A stretch of DNA of 64,000 nt from JAWAFC01 sp038890815 (GCA_038890815.1 JAWAFC010000002.1:87934-151933), one strand, 5' to 3'; positions 17,215 through 25,943 are shown, counted from the first letter of the stretch. Translations and numbers: made by a program. Notes: generated by a model not told the origin, from the sequence alone.

Positions 17215-19893
17215 TCAGCTCGTCAACTTAAATATTCTGACGGGAATGCTTGGACCAGGAACATTATAGTCCGGATAGACCTGCGTGAACCCGCTCAGAT
17301 TTCCTAGGAAGAAAGCTTTGTAGTACGCGCTGTCATATCCTTTACCTTTCCTATCAGGCAGCCCGCTCTGGCCATCCAGCCATCTTTCCGGATACCATAC
17401 TATGAATGAGGAGAATGGTCTGCCTTTGATGTTCACCACACCGGCCCCGGACATGAAGCCCCTATTGAGTGTTCCGTTCTCATAGTACATTATTGGAACC
17501 GGGCCGCTCGGGGTCTGCGCCACCTCAATGCAATAAGTCAGGCCAAAACTTGAAAATGCCCTCACCAGCTGCTTTCCTTCGGCCGCGCAGAATTCGCTTA
17601 TGCTGGGCTGCCGCGGCACATACACTCTCTCCCACTGATAGGCCGCATCGCACTCGCTGCCACCGGGTCCGATCTCATAGCGCGTCTGGTTGTTGTAAAT
17701 GCATGACAGGTATACGAGCGCGCCCCACTTATTGATGAGGTCGATATCGACAAGGAAATATTTTGCCTTATGCGCGCGCATCCAGTCGGCCAGATGCTCG
17801 GGCTCTTCAGCAACCATGGCATTGGCCACCTCGAGGTCCTGCTCCGGATACTTGTGGTCGTTTCGTGTTATGACTTTCTTGCCTGCAAAGAAGTTTGTCC
17901 AATGGCCATAATCCCACCAGTGCAGCACCCTCTCATCCTCACCGACATTCCTCTTCAACCACTCCATGGCATTCAGCCAATAGTCCGGAATTCTCGTGCA
18001 ATATACTTGGGCAGCGAAGTGATTTCCCCCCTCGGCGAGCGAGCTACAGAATGCATTTACCTCGGCGGCATTGTTCGGGTTTATCCCGAGGTAGGTCGCA
18101 GAAGCTGGCAGCACCCCCCAGATCAGCGAAAGGTTGAGGAGAACGAACGCTGCACCGAGCCCGACCGCCGCGCGCAGCGCGTTCTCGTTTGCCTTCGACC
18201 ACTCAACCGCGATTCTGGCAGCCTCCCCAAGGGCTGCCGCAAAACCGATGATGACCACCAGGCTGAGCTGGAGCACATGTTTCACTTTGCCGAGTCCCAC
18301 ATAGGTTATCGGGAAAACAAGCACGAGCCACAGGGCTGCTAGGCGCGAGCCTTTAGTCATCGCGTGGATGGAAGTGAGCAAAGTCATGGCGAGGACCATC
18401 CACATGAGGCTCCCGTTAGGCTGCGTGGGCAGCGGCGGAATGTCAAAGATGTCTGAAAGCACTCTCAGCGTGCCAAGTGCGAGCGCGCTTATTCCGTAAG
18501 AAATCCAACCGAGCACAGGGTATTCCCTGCCAAGGTAGCCCAGCGCAGCAGCGAGGTCGCTCCCTGTTGGATTTTCCTCTGCGACCGTCTGCATGAGAGG
18601 GCTCGATGGTTTGGCGATGGCCGCAGCGCTCTTCACATACGAGAAGAGGAACTCGCCAAGTGGCGTGAGCGCCAGCAACACGAGAAGCGCGAACGCGCCT
18701 CCCACAAAGTAATTCACGACCTCCTCACGCGGTCTATCGGCGGTCGCTGCGGATAGCCACGTGAGCCCAGCCGCGAATGCCAGCGCGGCGAGCACCACGA
18801 GCGGATCCCGTGGGATGTAGAGACCGAACGGGCTCCAGTACACGCTCAGGAGAATAGAGGATGCGCTTCCGGAAAGCACGATCGCATTCAGTTCGACAAA
18901 GCGCCAGTTCGCTCGGCCCCTCCCCAAGAAATCAACGACACTCTGCAAACAGATATAGCCGGCCATCACGAGGTAGGCAAGGATGGTCCCGCTCGAGCCC
19001 AGCGTCACGCCGATGAGTGCCAGCGCGGCCAGCACGGCATACCGCCTGCTCCCCTCCTTCATCGTCATGGCATAGCTAGCCCAAAAGAGGCCTGCTGCAA
19101 AAAGTCCCCAGGGCTGAAATTCGGCCTCGCCCGCTAGCGTCTTGTCTATGAGGCGAGGGGTGAAGGCCACAAGGCCAGCGGCCACAAGTCCAATTTCCTT
19201 TCCATATTCGGTTTTCAGAAGCTGGAAGACCGCGAAGCACAGCAGCGCGCCCACGAGCGGCGGATAGACATTCGCCACGAGGCTAAGCAGCAGATTGTCA
19301 TAAGCCCCTCCCTGTGTGTAGAATGAGTACCAGAAGGCCTCCAAGAAAGAGACCAACGGAAATGTCCTGTGCGTGTCAGGCAGAGGATAAAAGCCCAGAT
19401 CATCGATTCCCGGAACAAACCCTTTTGTCAGAAGGAACTGCGCCTGCATCATGTACCAGTAGGGATCGAATTCGTAGAAAACAGGGCTCAGGCTCTGGAT
19501 GCGGATGTAAAAGGCCAGCAGGATGATGGCTGACAGCACAAGGTCTGGCCAATGCTTTTCAATCCGCAGGCTTTCGAGCTTCGGAACTTCTACATTCTGC
19601 CAGATGCACAGTGCAGCACCCACAAGCGTGGCGAGCGAAACAGAGGCGAGCGCAAGGGCAAGCGAAAAGGGCACGCCGGCGAGATTTGCAATAAAACCGA
19701 ATAAAGGCGGGATGATGAGCCCAAGTGCCACGCCGAACCAGAATTTTTCGGCAAAAGACAGTCTTGTTCTGTTGAGAAGTGCGAATGAGAATAGACAGCC
19801 TGGAACGGCAATGGAGAGAAATATGGGAATGCCTGCGATGATGAAATCAACGGCGCCCACGAAAACACTCCCTTTCCACTTTTGTATTCGCAA
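17215..19893 (-). CDS. aglB: Dolichyl-phosphooligosaccharide-protein glycotransferase (AglB, STT3 family)
   Basis: 892 residues. The N-terminal two thirds hold about 13 membrane segments. The first external loop carries EFDPYWYMMQAQ (near 141-152), the DxD-type metal and lipid-phosphate site. A second acidic motif follows in LPDTHRTFPL. The soluble C-terminal domain starts with the catalytic-recognition motif WWDYGHW near residue 657, which binds the +2 Ser/Thr of N-x-S/T sequons. AglB transfers a lipid-linked glycan to Asn on the outer side of the membrane. It lies next to the glycan cluster but is richer in G+C, so it looks like resident core sequence. It probably has its own promoter in the gap before 19934. 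Confidence 0.95.
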   Translation of the reverse strand: MRIQKWKGSVFVGAVDFIIAGIPIFLSIAVPGCLFSFALLNRTRLSFAEKFWFGVALGLIIPPLFGFIANLAGVPFSLALALASVSLATLVGAALCIWQNVEVPKLESLRIEKHWPDLVLSAIILLAFYIRIQSLSPVFYEFDPYWYMMQAQFLLTKGFVPGIDDLGFYPLPDTHRTFPLVSFLEAFWYSFYTQGGAYDNLLLSLVANVYPPLVGALLCFAVFQLLKTEYGKEIGLVAAGLVAFTPRLIDKTLAGEAEFQPWGLFAAGLFWASYAMTMKEGSRRYAVLAALALIGVTLGSSGTILAYLVMAGYICLQSVVDFLGRGRANWRFVELNAIVLSGSASSILLSVYWSPFGLYIPRDPLVVLAALAFAAGLTWLSAATADRPREEVVNYFVGGAFALLVLLALTPLGEFLFSYVKSAAAIAKPSSPLMQTVAEENPTGSDLAAALGYLGREYPVLGWISYGISALALGTLRVLSDIFDIPPLPTQPNGSLMWMVLAMTLLTSIHAMTKGSRLAALWLVLVFPITYVGLGKVKHVLQLSLVVIIGFAAALGEAARIAVEWSKANENALRAAVGLGAAFVLLNLSLIWGVLPASATYLGINPNNAAEVNAFCSSLAEGGNHFAAQVYCTRIPDYWLNAMEWLKRNVGEDERVLHWWDYGHWTNFFAGKKVITRNDHKYPEQDLEVANAMVAEEPEHLADWMRAHKAKYFLVDIDLINKWGALVYLSCIYNNQTRYEIGPGGSECDAAYQWERVYVPRQPSISEFCAAEGKQLVRAFSSFGLTYCIEVAQTPSGPVPIMYYENGTLNRGFMSGAGVVNIKGRPFSSFIVWYPERWLDGQSGLPDRKGKGYDSAYYKAFFLGNLSGFTQVYPDYNVPGPSIPVRIFKLTS

Positions 19894-20061
19894 ACCATAT
19901 TAACCTGATTACCTAAAGTGACGCCGGAGCTTATTGTGCCCCCCTGAGCAGCTGTTCTCCGAAAACGCTCGCTCAAACTATTTTCATCCGATTCTCAAGG
20001 TTACAAGCGGCAATATTTTCTGCAGGCGCTGGCTCTGGCTGAAAGCTATGATACAAAGCGG

Positions 20062-20661
20062 ATGCTGGCCGTGGATGTTGGGTGTGGGGAGGGCTTTCTG
20101 GAGCCGACTCTCGCGAAATATTATCGGTGCGTGTATGCAGTTGATGTCGAAAAGTATTACACAGAGCGCTGCGCGCGATTGAAGAGAGAGCTTGGGCTGG
20201 CGAATGTGGTAGTGGCCAACAACAGGGGAAAGCGGCTGTGCCAAATCGTGCGTGGAAAGGCCAGCACAGTGTTTTGTCTCGAGACGCTTGAACACACAGA
20301 TCCAAAATCGCTCTTGCAGGAGACGGCGGAGATTCTCTCACCTCACGGCGTGCTGGTCTTTTCAGTGCCGCTCGAGATAGGCCCATCGCTGCTGTTCAAG
20401 GAGATTGGCAGTAAATTGTTTGGTAGGCACAGAGATCCGCTCAGGCTTGGCGAGCTGTTGCGCGCAGCGCTTCTGTGGGATGTAAGTGGCATCGAGCGAG
20501 CATCGCATCGTGGCTTTGACTGGCGCGTTCTGCTCAGAGAGGCTGAAAAGCTTTTCAGAGTGCGTGAGGTTGTGTTCGAGCCATTACCCTTCCTTGGGCC
20601 TCTTCTGAACAGGGGGGGTTGTTGTGGCTGCTTCTCCAAAGTGATTCGCAAGCCATATTAA
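20062..20661 (+). CDS. Class I SAM-dependent methyltransferase, N-terminus possibly frameshifted
   Basis: From ATG 20062 the protein has 199 residues and begins directly with motif I, MLAVDVGCGEGFLEPTLAKYY, then YAVDVEKYY, VFCLETLEH and SPHGVLVFSVP. A methyltransferase normally has 20-60 residues before motif I. In the same frame the codons just upstream read GYKRQYFLQALALAESYDTKR but contain no start codon. A second frame from TTG 19934 reads CPPEQLFSENARSNYFHPILK up to about position 20000. Joining the two frames there would need one extra G. So either translation uses an unusual start, or a one-base deletion (real or assembly) has broken the gene. The substrate is unknown. Confidence 0.7.
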   Translation: MLAVDVGCGEGFLEPTLAKYYRCVYAVDVEKYYTERCARLKRELGLANVVVANNRGKRLCQIVRGKASTVFCLETLEHTDPKSLLQETAEILSPHGVLVFSVPLEIGPSLLFKEIGSKLFGRHRDPLRLGELLRAALLWDVSGIERASHRGFDWRVLLREAEKLFRVREVVFEPLPFLGPLLNRGGCCGCFSKVIRKPY

Positions 20662-20685
20662 CGCTTTCCGACAAACTTTTTTCCG

Positions 20686-21807
20686 ATGTTCGACGTGCAT
20701 GTGGTGGGAGCAGGACCGGCAGGCTGTGCCGCGGCAGCCGCTGCCTGTGCGCAGGGCGCGCGTGTGCTGCTCAGCGAGGAGCATGCCCACATAGGTCAGC
20801 CCGAGAGGTGCTCAGGCCTTGTGTCAAAAACGGGTTTGGACAGCTTTGGCTTTGACTACTCTGAGGCGATCCTGAACAGGATAAACGGCGCGCGCTGCCA
20901 TTCCCCATCTGGAAATGTGATTGAGCTGAAGTTCAGCGAAACGATGGCCTTTGTCATCTCGCGCGCCACGTTCGACCTGCTCTGCGCTGAGGAGGCTGAA
21001 AAGGAGGGGGCCAAGCTGGAGCTCGGCAGGAGGGTGAGGCGCGGCGACCTCAGCGGAAAGTCCATCATCGGAGCGGATGGGCTGGCCTCGGTGGTTGCGG
21101 AGTGGTTCGGCTTTCCGCCCATTACGAGATTCGTCACGTGCTGGCAGGCCGACTTTGAGAGGGTGAAGGTCGGCGAGCCCCACACCGTGGAGGTGTTTCT
21201 ATCGCACAAGTTCGCGCCGGGCTTCTTCGCGTGGCTCATCCCGCTGAATGAGGAGAGTGCGCGCCTCGGGCTTGGGGTCTGCCCTCCGGCCAACTCAAAA
21301 AAATGCTTCGATGTCTTTTTGAGACAGCCGCGCATCGCCTCGCTCATCAAAAATGCCCGTCCTGTCTCGCATTTTGCCTATTCCATCCCACTGAGCGTGA
21401 GGAGAAAAACTGGGAAGGGCAGGGTTTTTCTCGTTGGAAATGCCGCGGGTCAGGTCAAGGCGACCACGGGCGGGGGTGTTTTTTTTGGTGGCGCGTGTGG
21501 GCGGATTGCCGGAAAGATTGCCGCAGAAGGAAAGAGCGGTGAGGAGTACGAGGCAGCCTGGCGCGCTGAGTATGGCGATGACCTCGTGCTGCACGAGCGT
21601 GCCCGGGAGTTTTACAATTCGCTGAGCGAGGCACAGCTCGAGCAGTACTTCTCGCTCGCCAAACTCCTTCAGGCCGATCGTTTTCTGAGCACTTTTGGGC
21701 ACATGGACAGACCAACGCTCATGCTACCTCACCTTGCGCTGTTCCCTCCACTCAGAGCAGCGTGCTCGCTGTTCGCGCCCATTGCAGGGAGTGTCGGCCA
21801 TGCATAA
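20686..21807 (+). CDS. Geranylgeranyl reductase family FAD-dependent oxidoreductase
   Basis: 373 residues. The FAD-binding VVGAGPAGCAAAAAACAQGA is at residues 6-25, followed by PERCSGLVS, which matches the conserved P-x-x-C-x-G motif of archaeal geranylgeranyl reductases. A second FAD motif is GRVFLVGNAAGQVKATTGGG. These enzymes saturate the isoprenoid chains of archaeal ether lipids or of polyprenols. The stop overlaps the start of the cis-prenyltransferase gene by 8 bases, which links it to isoprenoid metabolism. Reduction of the dolichol glycan carrier is an alternative role. Confidence 0.92.
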   Translation: MFDVHVVGAGPAGCAAAAAACAQGARVLLSEEHAHIGQPERCSGLVSKTGLDSFGFDYSEAILNRINGARCHSPSGNVIELKFSETMAFVISRATFDLLCAEEAEKEGAKLELGRRVRRGDLSGKSIIGADGLASVVAEWFGFPPITRFVTCWQADFERVKVGEPHTVEVFLSHKFAPGFFAWLIPLNEESARLGLGVCPPANSKKCFDVFLRQPRIASLIKNARPVSHFAYSIPLSVRRKTGKGRVFLVGNAAGQVKATTGGGVFFGGACGRIAGKIAAEGKSGEEYEAAWRAEYGDDLVLHERAREFYNSLSEAQLEQYFSLAKLLQADRFLSTFGHMDRPTLMLPHLALFPPLRAACSLFAPIAGSVGHA

Positions 21808-22498
21808 TCTCCCGAAGCATATACTCATCATCCCTGATGGCAATAGGCGGTGGGCGAGGCTACACGGCAAGCCTGTCATTCAGGGCCATGCCGCAGGCAT
21901 AGAGAAAATTGGCGATGTGCTCAGATGGTGCAAAAAAAGAGGTATTCGCATGCTTACGCTGTGGGGCTTTTCGACAGAGAACTTCCAGAGGCCCAAGAGC
22001 GAGGTGGATGAGCTCATGCGCCTTTTTGAGACAAAACTGCGCGAAATACTCGCCAGCAAAGAGGCGAGGCAAAAAAATGTGCGCGTGAAAATATATGGCG
22101 CGCTCGAGCTGCTTCCCCCCCGCGTGCGCGAGTATCTGAAGAAGGCTGAGGCCGTGACGGCGCGCCACCGGGGCTATCGCCTCAACATACTGCTCAGCTA
22201 TGGCGGCCGGGCTGAGCTGCTCGCTGCGGTGAATGAGGCGATAAGGCGGGCGAGAGCGGGCAAGCTGAAGCGTGTTGATGAAAAAAGCTTCCGCCGGCTG
22301 CTGTGGACTGGAGAGCTTCCCGATCCCGACCTCATCATACGCACAAGCGGGGAAAGGCGAACGAGCGGCGTGCTGCCATGGCACAGCACATACAGCGAGC
22401 TCTACTTCTCGCCCAAACTCTGGCCCGATCTCACCGAAGAGGATTTTGAGGCGATTCTGAAGGATTATGCCTCCCGCCAGAGGAGATTTGGCCGATGA
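21800..22498 (+). CDS. uppS: Cis-prenyltransferase (undecaprenyl/polyprenyl diphosphate synthase)
   Basis: 232 residues from ATG 21800; a longer open frame to 21695 lies within the reductase and lacks family features. The signature IIPDGNRRWAR (10-20), GHAAGIEKIGDVLRWC, LWGFSTENFQRP and the C-terminal RTSGERRTSGVLPWHSTYSELYF (in two parts) are all diagnostic. The enzyme condenses isopentenyl diphosphate in cis to make the long polyprenyl diphosphate, the precursor of the dolichol carrier used by AglB. It overlaps the upstream reductase by 8 bases and the downstream DUF192 gene by 4 bases. Confidence 0.95.
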   Translation: MHNLPKHILIIPDGNRRWARLHGKPVIQGHAAGIEKIGDVLRWCKKRGIRMLTLWGFSTENFQRPKSEVDELMRLFETKLREILASKEARQKNVRVKIYGALELLPPRVREYLKKAEAVTARHRGYRLNILLSYGGRAELLAAVNEAIRRARAGKLKRVDEKSFRRLLWTGELPDPDLIIRTSGERRTSGVLPWHSTYSELYFSPKLWPDLTEEDFEAILKDYASRQRRFGR

Positions 22499-22854
22499 GA
22501 GTGAGCGTGCGTGCAGGTAGCAAAAGGCTGGGCGAGTTTGAGGTGTGCTCTTCCTTCCTCGCCCGCGCGCGAGGCCTTATGTTCAGGCGCCACCCCACAC
22601 GCCTGCTTTTCGTGTTCCCTTCGGCGGGCATGCACGCTATCCATTCCCTATTTGTGTTTTTTCCATTCGATGCGATTTTTCTCGATGAGCGAAAGCGCGT
22701 TGTCTTTGTGCGGAAGAACATACCGCCGTTCACCCTGCTCGTGCGGCCACCGCGTGCCATAAGGTATTTATTGGAGCTTCCAGCAGGAAAAGTGGATGTG
22801 AGGGAGGGCGAGAAGGTTGTATGGCAAAAGGCAGTTCGATCTCGGCGAAATTGA
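22495..22854 (+). CDS. DUF192 family protein
   Basis: 119 residues. The conserved DUF192 landmarks are visible: the ARGLMFR motif near 28-34, GMHAIHSLFVFFPFDAIFLD near 43-62, and the closing YLLELPAGK. The family is small and soluble, of unknown function, and is widespread in bacteria and archaea. Its start overlaps the uppS stop (ATGA), and it overlaps the following ATPase gene by up to 38 bases, so it is within the same transcription unit. No signal peptide is visible, unlike many bacterial members. Confidence 0.85.
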   Translation: MRVSVRAGSKRLGEFEVCSSFLARARGLMFRRHPTRLLFVFPSAGMHAIHSLFVFFPFDAIFLDERKRVVFVRKNIPPFTLLVRPPRAIRYLLELPAGKVDVREGEKVVWQKAVRSRRN

Positions 22855-24274
22855 GAGAGGTATAGGGAAGGGCGATGGCTCGCCGGATAACGCCCCCTCC
22901 ATCATCGGCTGGAGAATTTCTGCCAATGGCCAGGCGGACTATGTGGTGCCTTTCCCCGAGCTGTCTGAAGAGGAAGAGGCGGTTGTTGGTGAGCTGCTCG
23001 CCCAACTGCGCGAGGCCTCCAAAAAGCAGGAGATGGAGAGCAGGGAGGAAGTTGAGGCCAAGGCGAAGGCTCTGCTCATGCAGCGCTGCGTGGCCGAGCG
23101 CATTCTCATGGAGAAGGACCAGTTCGATTACCTCGTGCGCGCCGCCGTCATGACGGCTCACGGTTTTGGCGTGCTCGACCTGCTGCTCGCCGATGAGGAG
23201 CTTGAGGAGATAGCTGTGATCGGGCTTGGCAAGCCAATTTTTGTCTATCACCGCACGCGTGGATGGCTTCAGACGAATGCGCTCATCGACAGCGAGGAGC
23301 ATGCGCTGGCCATAATAAACAAAATGGCCAGGCCGCTTGGCAGGCGCATCACGCTGTCCTGCCCGCGCCTCAACGCCGTGCTGCCCAATGGCTCGCGCCT
23401 GCACGCCTCCATCCCGCCCATCTCCAACGTGGAGATTACCATTCGCAAATTCCGGTCCAACCCCATCTCCGTTCCCGAGCTCATCGCCTTCCGCACTTTC
23501 TCGCCACACGCGCTCGCCTTCCTGTGGGCTGTGCTCGAGCACGATGTCTCGCTGCTCATCGCCGGCAACACCGCGAGCGGCAAAACGAGCACGCTGAATG
23601 CGCTCTTCTCATTCATCCCGCTGGCCGACAGGGTGCTCGTCACGGAGGACGCGCCCGAGATAAACATCCCGCACCCACATACAGTCAAGTTGTTGGCCAA
23701 TCCCGAGCTCGGCATTCCGCTGCGCGAGCTCGTAGCTGACTGCATACGCATGAGGCCTGATCGCGTGATTGTCGGCGAGGTGCGGAGCGCTGAGGAGGTG
23801 GGCGCGCTCATCGAAACGCTCCTCTCGGGCCAAGCGCGCGGATGCTATGCCACCTTCCATGCTGACTCAGCCGCCGAGGCCATGACCAGGTTGCGTTTTG
23901 CCGGCGCGAGCGCGGCCGATCTGCGCTCGATCGACGCCATCCTGGTACAACGGAGGATGTTGCGCAGGTCTGGCAGGCGGCTCGTCGAAGTTAGGAGGGC
24001 GGTGGAGATAACTGAAGTCGTGCCGAGCAGCGGCGAGGGCTTTCGCCTTAACACAGTGTTCTCTTACAATGCAAAGAGGGATGAGCTTGTCCGCGTTGGC
24101 CCATCACATCTCGCCAAATCCATCGCGGCCTCGCTGGGCGAGCCTGAGAGGGCTTTCTGGGCGCGCGTGAGGGACAGGACAGATTTCCTCGCCTCTTTGG
24201 CGCGCGAGACCGGCCTGCGGTTTGGCGAAACTGTCGAGCGCATTCAGGCCTTCCGCGAGAGCAAGAGCGCATGA
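22817..24274 (+). CDS. Type II/IV secretion ATPase (GspE/VirB11/CpaF family), isolated copy
   Basis: 485 residues. The N-terminal domain (1-110) contains HGFGVLDLLLADEELEEIAV. The RecA-like domain has Walker A AGNTASGKTSTLN near residue 251, an Asp box (VTEDAPEIN), Walker B (DRVIVGEVRSAEE) and the His box (CYATFHADSA). It is thus a complete hexameric motor ATPase. Unlike the two paralogs at 46497 and 58143, it has no platform or pilin gene beside it, and its Asp-box and His-box sequences differ from theirs. It may power a third apparatus encoded elsewhere or share the platforms at 45-61 kb. The true start may be a little downstream of 22817. Confidence 0.9.
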   Translation: MYGKRQFDLGEIERGIGKGDGSPDNAPSIIGWRISANGQADYVVPFPELSEEEEAVVGELLAQLREASKKQEMESREEVEAKAKALLMQRCVAERILMEKDQFDYLVRAAVMTAHGFGVLDLLLADEELEEIAVIGLGKPIFVYHRTRGWLQTNALIDSEEHALAIINKMARPLGRRITLSCPRLNAVLPNGSRLHASIPPISNVEITIRKFRSNPISVPELIAFRTFSPHALAFLWAVLEHDVSLLIAGNTASGKTSTLNALFSFIPLADRVLVTEDAPEINIPHPHTVKLLANPELGIPLRELVADCIRMRPDRVIVGEVRSAEEVGALIETLLSGQARGCYATFHADSAAEAMTRLRFAGASAADLRSIDAILVQRRMLRRSGRRLVEVRRAVEITEVVPSSGEGFRLNTVFSYNAKRDELVRVGPSHLAKSIAASLGEPERAFWARVRDRTDFLASLARETGLRFGETVERIQAFRESKSA

Positions 24275-24314
24275 GCGCCTTGCATAGCAATAACTACGGG
24301 CTCAAGCTCGCTTA

Positions 24315-24602
24315 CTATTTCTTTTTCCGCACAACGTGCGCTGACAGCATGCGCACGGCTTGGTCGAGCGCTTGCTTCACTTCGGCTTCGGACTTGCTGC
24401 CGGTGCAGATGACCTTACCGTTTTTGAACAGCAGCAGCGAGGCGCGCGGCTGTTTGAGCTTGAGTATGGCGCCGGGAAACTGCTCGGGCTCATACTCCAC
24501 ATCGCGCACCTTCTGCGCGATGGCGTACAGGTCGAGCTCGATGCCAAGGTTGGCGCTTGCGACGATGTTCTCTATCTTGAACCTAGGCCTCGGGATAGAC
24601 AT
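24315..24602 (-). CDS. tbp: TATA-box-binding protein-like protein with a single repeat
   Basis: From ATG 24602 the protein has 95 residues, about half a normal archaeal TBP (about 180). It holds one repeat: FKIENIVASANLGIELDL (8-25), YEPEQFPGAILKL (37-49), ASLLLFKNGKVICTGSKS (54-71), then a helix ending in VVRKKK and stop. The two Phe positions that intercalate into TATA DNA are kept (Phe42 and Phe59). No second repeat follows; the next 40 bases separate it from the convergent ATPase. An in-frame extension to 24689 adds a basic stretch (ARKKQRGRRARG). GGGAGGAGGG just upstream supports the ATG. It would have to dimerise to make a TBP saddle, unless a full TBP exists elsewhere. Confidence 0.88.
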   Translation of the reverse strand: MSIPRPRFKIENIVASANLGIELDLYAIAQKVRDVEYEPEQFPGAILKLKQPRASLLLFKNGKVICTGSKSEAEVKQALDQAVRMLSAHVVRKKK

Positions 24603-24668
24603 CCCTCTGGCCCTCCTCCCACGTTGCTTTTTGCGAGCCAAACAACCACCCCGGGAAAATTCGTCGGT

Positions 24669-24716
24669 ATTTAAATGTTTCCCTCGCAATTTATTTAACT
24701 ATATCCTTTTAAATAG
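24669..24716. promoter_or_regulatory. Divergent promoter region of the TBP-like and L21e genes
   Basis: The gap between the two genes is very A+T-rich. On the minus strand ATTTAAATA (24669-24677) would start transcription near 24645, giving a leader of about 40 bases before ATG 24602. On the plus strand TTTATTTAACTATA (24690-24703) or TTTTAAATAG (24707-24716) would serve rpl21e, whose GGGAGG ribosome site is at 24737-24742. These are pattern matches only. Confidence 0.55.
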
Positions 24717-24745
24717 AAAATCTCCCAAAATATTCGGGAGGCGGT

Positions 24746-25036
24746 TTGTTGAAGCGTTCATTGGGCAAGCTATCCAAGAGAAGCAGACTCCTCGGACGCA
24801 GGGCGCGTGCGCGGAGGCTCGGAACGAGCGCGCTGCTGAAGAAGTTTGCACAGGGCGAGCGTGTGGCCATACAGCTCAGAAGTGATTATCCAGGCATGCC
24901 GCATCCGAGGTATAGAGGCAGGACGGGCTTGGTGGTGGGCATGCAGGGGGATGCTTACATAGTTGAAATTCAGGATGGCAGGGGTGTCAAACGCCTCACC
25001 GTGCCTGGCGTTCATCTCGTGAAGGTGGGAAGTTGA
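24746..25036 (+). CDS. rpl21e: 50S ribosomal protein L21e
   Basis: 96 residues, the expected size. The basic N-terminus KRSLGKLSKRSRLLGRRAR precedes the SH3-like part FAQGERVAIQL, GMPHPRYRGRTGLVVG and VKRLTVPGVHLV, which are characteristic of eL21. It binds large-subunit rRNA. Start is one of two adjacent TTG codons (24746 or 24749) preceded by GGGAGGCGG. The TGA stop overlaps the next TTG start, as in the conserved archaeal run L21e - RNA polymerase F - DUF655 - KsgA. Confidence 0.96.
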   Translation: MLKRSLGKLSKRSRLLGRRARARRLGTSALLKKFAQGERVAIQLRSDYPGMPHPRYRGRTGLVVGMQGDAYIVEIQDGRGVKRLTVPGVHLVKVGS

Positions 25037-25368
25037 TAGGAAAGGAGATCAAAGCCACGAGGGCTGCCACGCTGGCTGAAGTGGCTGAGATACTCACGCA
25101 GAGAAAGAGCGAAGGCGAGCTGGGCTTTGAGCAAGCCGCCACACTTGAGCATGCCCAGAAGTTTGCCAAGCTGTCAGCCGAAAAGGCGGCCAAACTCGTG
25201 GCGGAGCTTGGGAGCATTGAGAAGATATCGCCCGATGCGGCTGCCAAGATAGCCGATCTGCTGCCCACCAACGCGACCGAGCTCACGCTCATTTTGGCCA
25301 AAGAGCGCTACACGCTGAGCGAGAAGGAGATTGAAGAAGTGCTGTCCATAGTGCAGAAATACCGGTGA
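25033..25368 (+). CDS. rpoF: DNA-directed RNA polymerase subunit F (Rpo4)
   Basis: 111 residues. The HRDC-like helical arrangement of Rpb4/Rpo4 is seen in TLAEVAEILTQRK, LEHAQKFAKLSAEKAAKLV, and the closing LTLILAKERYTLSEKEIEEV. Rpo4 forms the stalk of archaeal RNA polymerase together with Rpo7. TTG start 25033 overlaps the L21e stop and the stop overlaps the next GTG by 4 bases, so expression is coupled. Confidence 0.93.
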   Translation: MIGKEIKATRAATLAEVAEILTQRKSEGELGFEQAATLEHAQKFAKLSAEKAAKLVAELGSIEKISPDAAAKIADLLPTNATELTLILAKERYTLSEKEIEEVLSIVQKYR

Positions 25369-25943
25369 CGGTGTGGTGGGGCCACATGACTATCATGGAG
25401 GATTACGGCATCGTAGTGGATTTCCTTCCCTATGGCAAGGCCACCGATACCAAGAGGGAGCCCGTTGCCCAAGTTGTCGGAGAGAGCTTCTTCACCCTTC
25501 TTGAGGTTATCCCCAAAGCCGGCGTGAGCCTGCAGGTCGGCGAGAGGGTATACATAGGGAAGGGCGAGCGCGAGAAGATAGACCACATAAAAACGCGCAT
25601 CAGCTACAACGAGCTCACGAGCGCGGCCAAGAGCGAGCTCAGAGGGGTGCTGCTCGGCATAGTACGCAGGCGGGAGGCGGACTATACCAACTTTTTCAAC
25701 AAGTGCGGGCCCGTGACCATACGCCTGCATCAGCTCGAGCTGCTGCCAGGTGTGGGCAAGAAGCACATGCATGACATAATTTCTGAGAGAGAGAAGAGGC
25801 CATTCGCAAACTTCGCCGACATCAGCGCGCGTGTGCCCTTCCTGCCCGACCCAGCCATGCTCATCGTACAACGCATTGAGGAGGAGCTGAGAGGGGACAG
25901 CAAATATTACATCCTCACACGCCCACCCCAGAGAAGGGAGTGA
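25365..25943 (+). CDS. DUF655 family protein with helix-hairpin-helix
   Basis: 192 residues. The N-terminal region EDYGIVVDFLPYGKATD and VGESFFTLLEVIPK is the DUF655 domain. A helix-hairpin-helix follows near LELLPGVGKKHMHDIISERE, suggesting nucleic acid binding. The protein is archaeal and always near L21e, Rpo4 and KsgA, so a role in RNA or ribosome metabolism is likely but unproven. It starts with GTG overlapping the rpoF stop; ATG codons at 25386 and 25395 are alternatives. Confidence 0.92.
   Translation: MTVWWGHMTIMEDYGIVVDFLPYGKATDTKREPVAQVVGESFFTLLEVIPKAGVSLQVGERVYIGKGEREKIDHIKTRISYNELTSAAKSELRGVLLGIVRRREADYTNFFNKCGPVTIRLHQLELLPGVGKKHMHDIISEREKRPFANFADISARVPFLPDPAMLIVQRIEEELRGDSKYYILTRPPQRRE

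Noticed and set aside
24275..24314. Remains of a second TBP repeat beyond the stop codon
   Set aside because: The 40 bases to the convergent ATPase stop are too short, and no frame reads TBP-like sequence.
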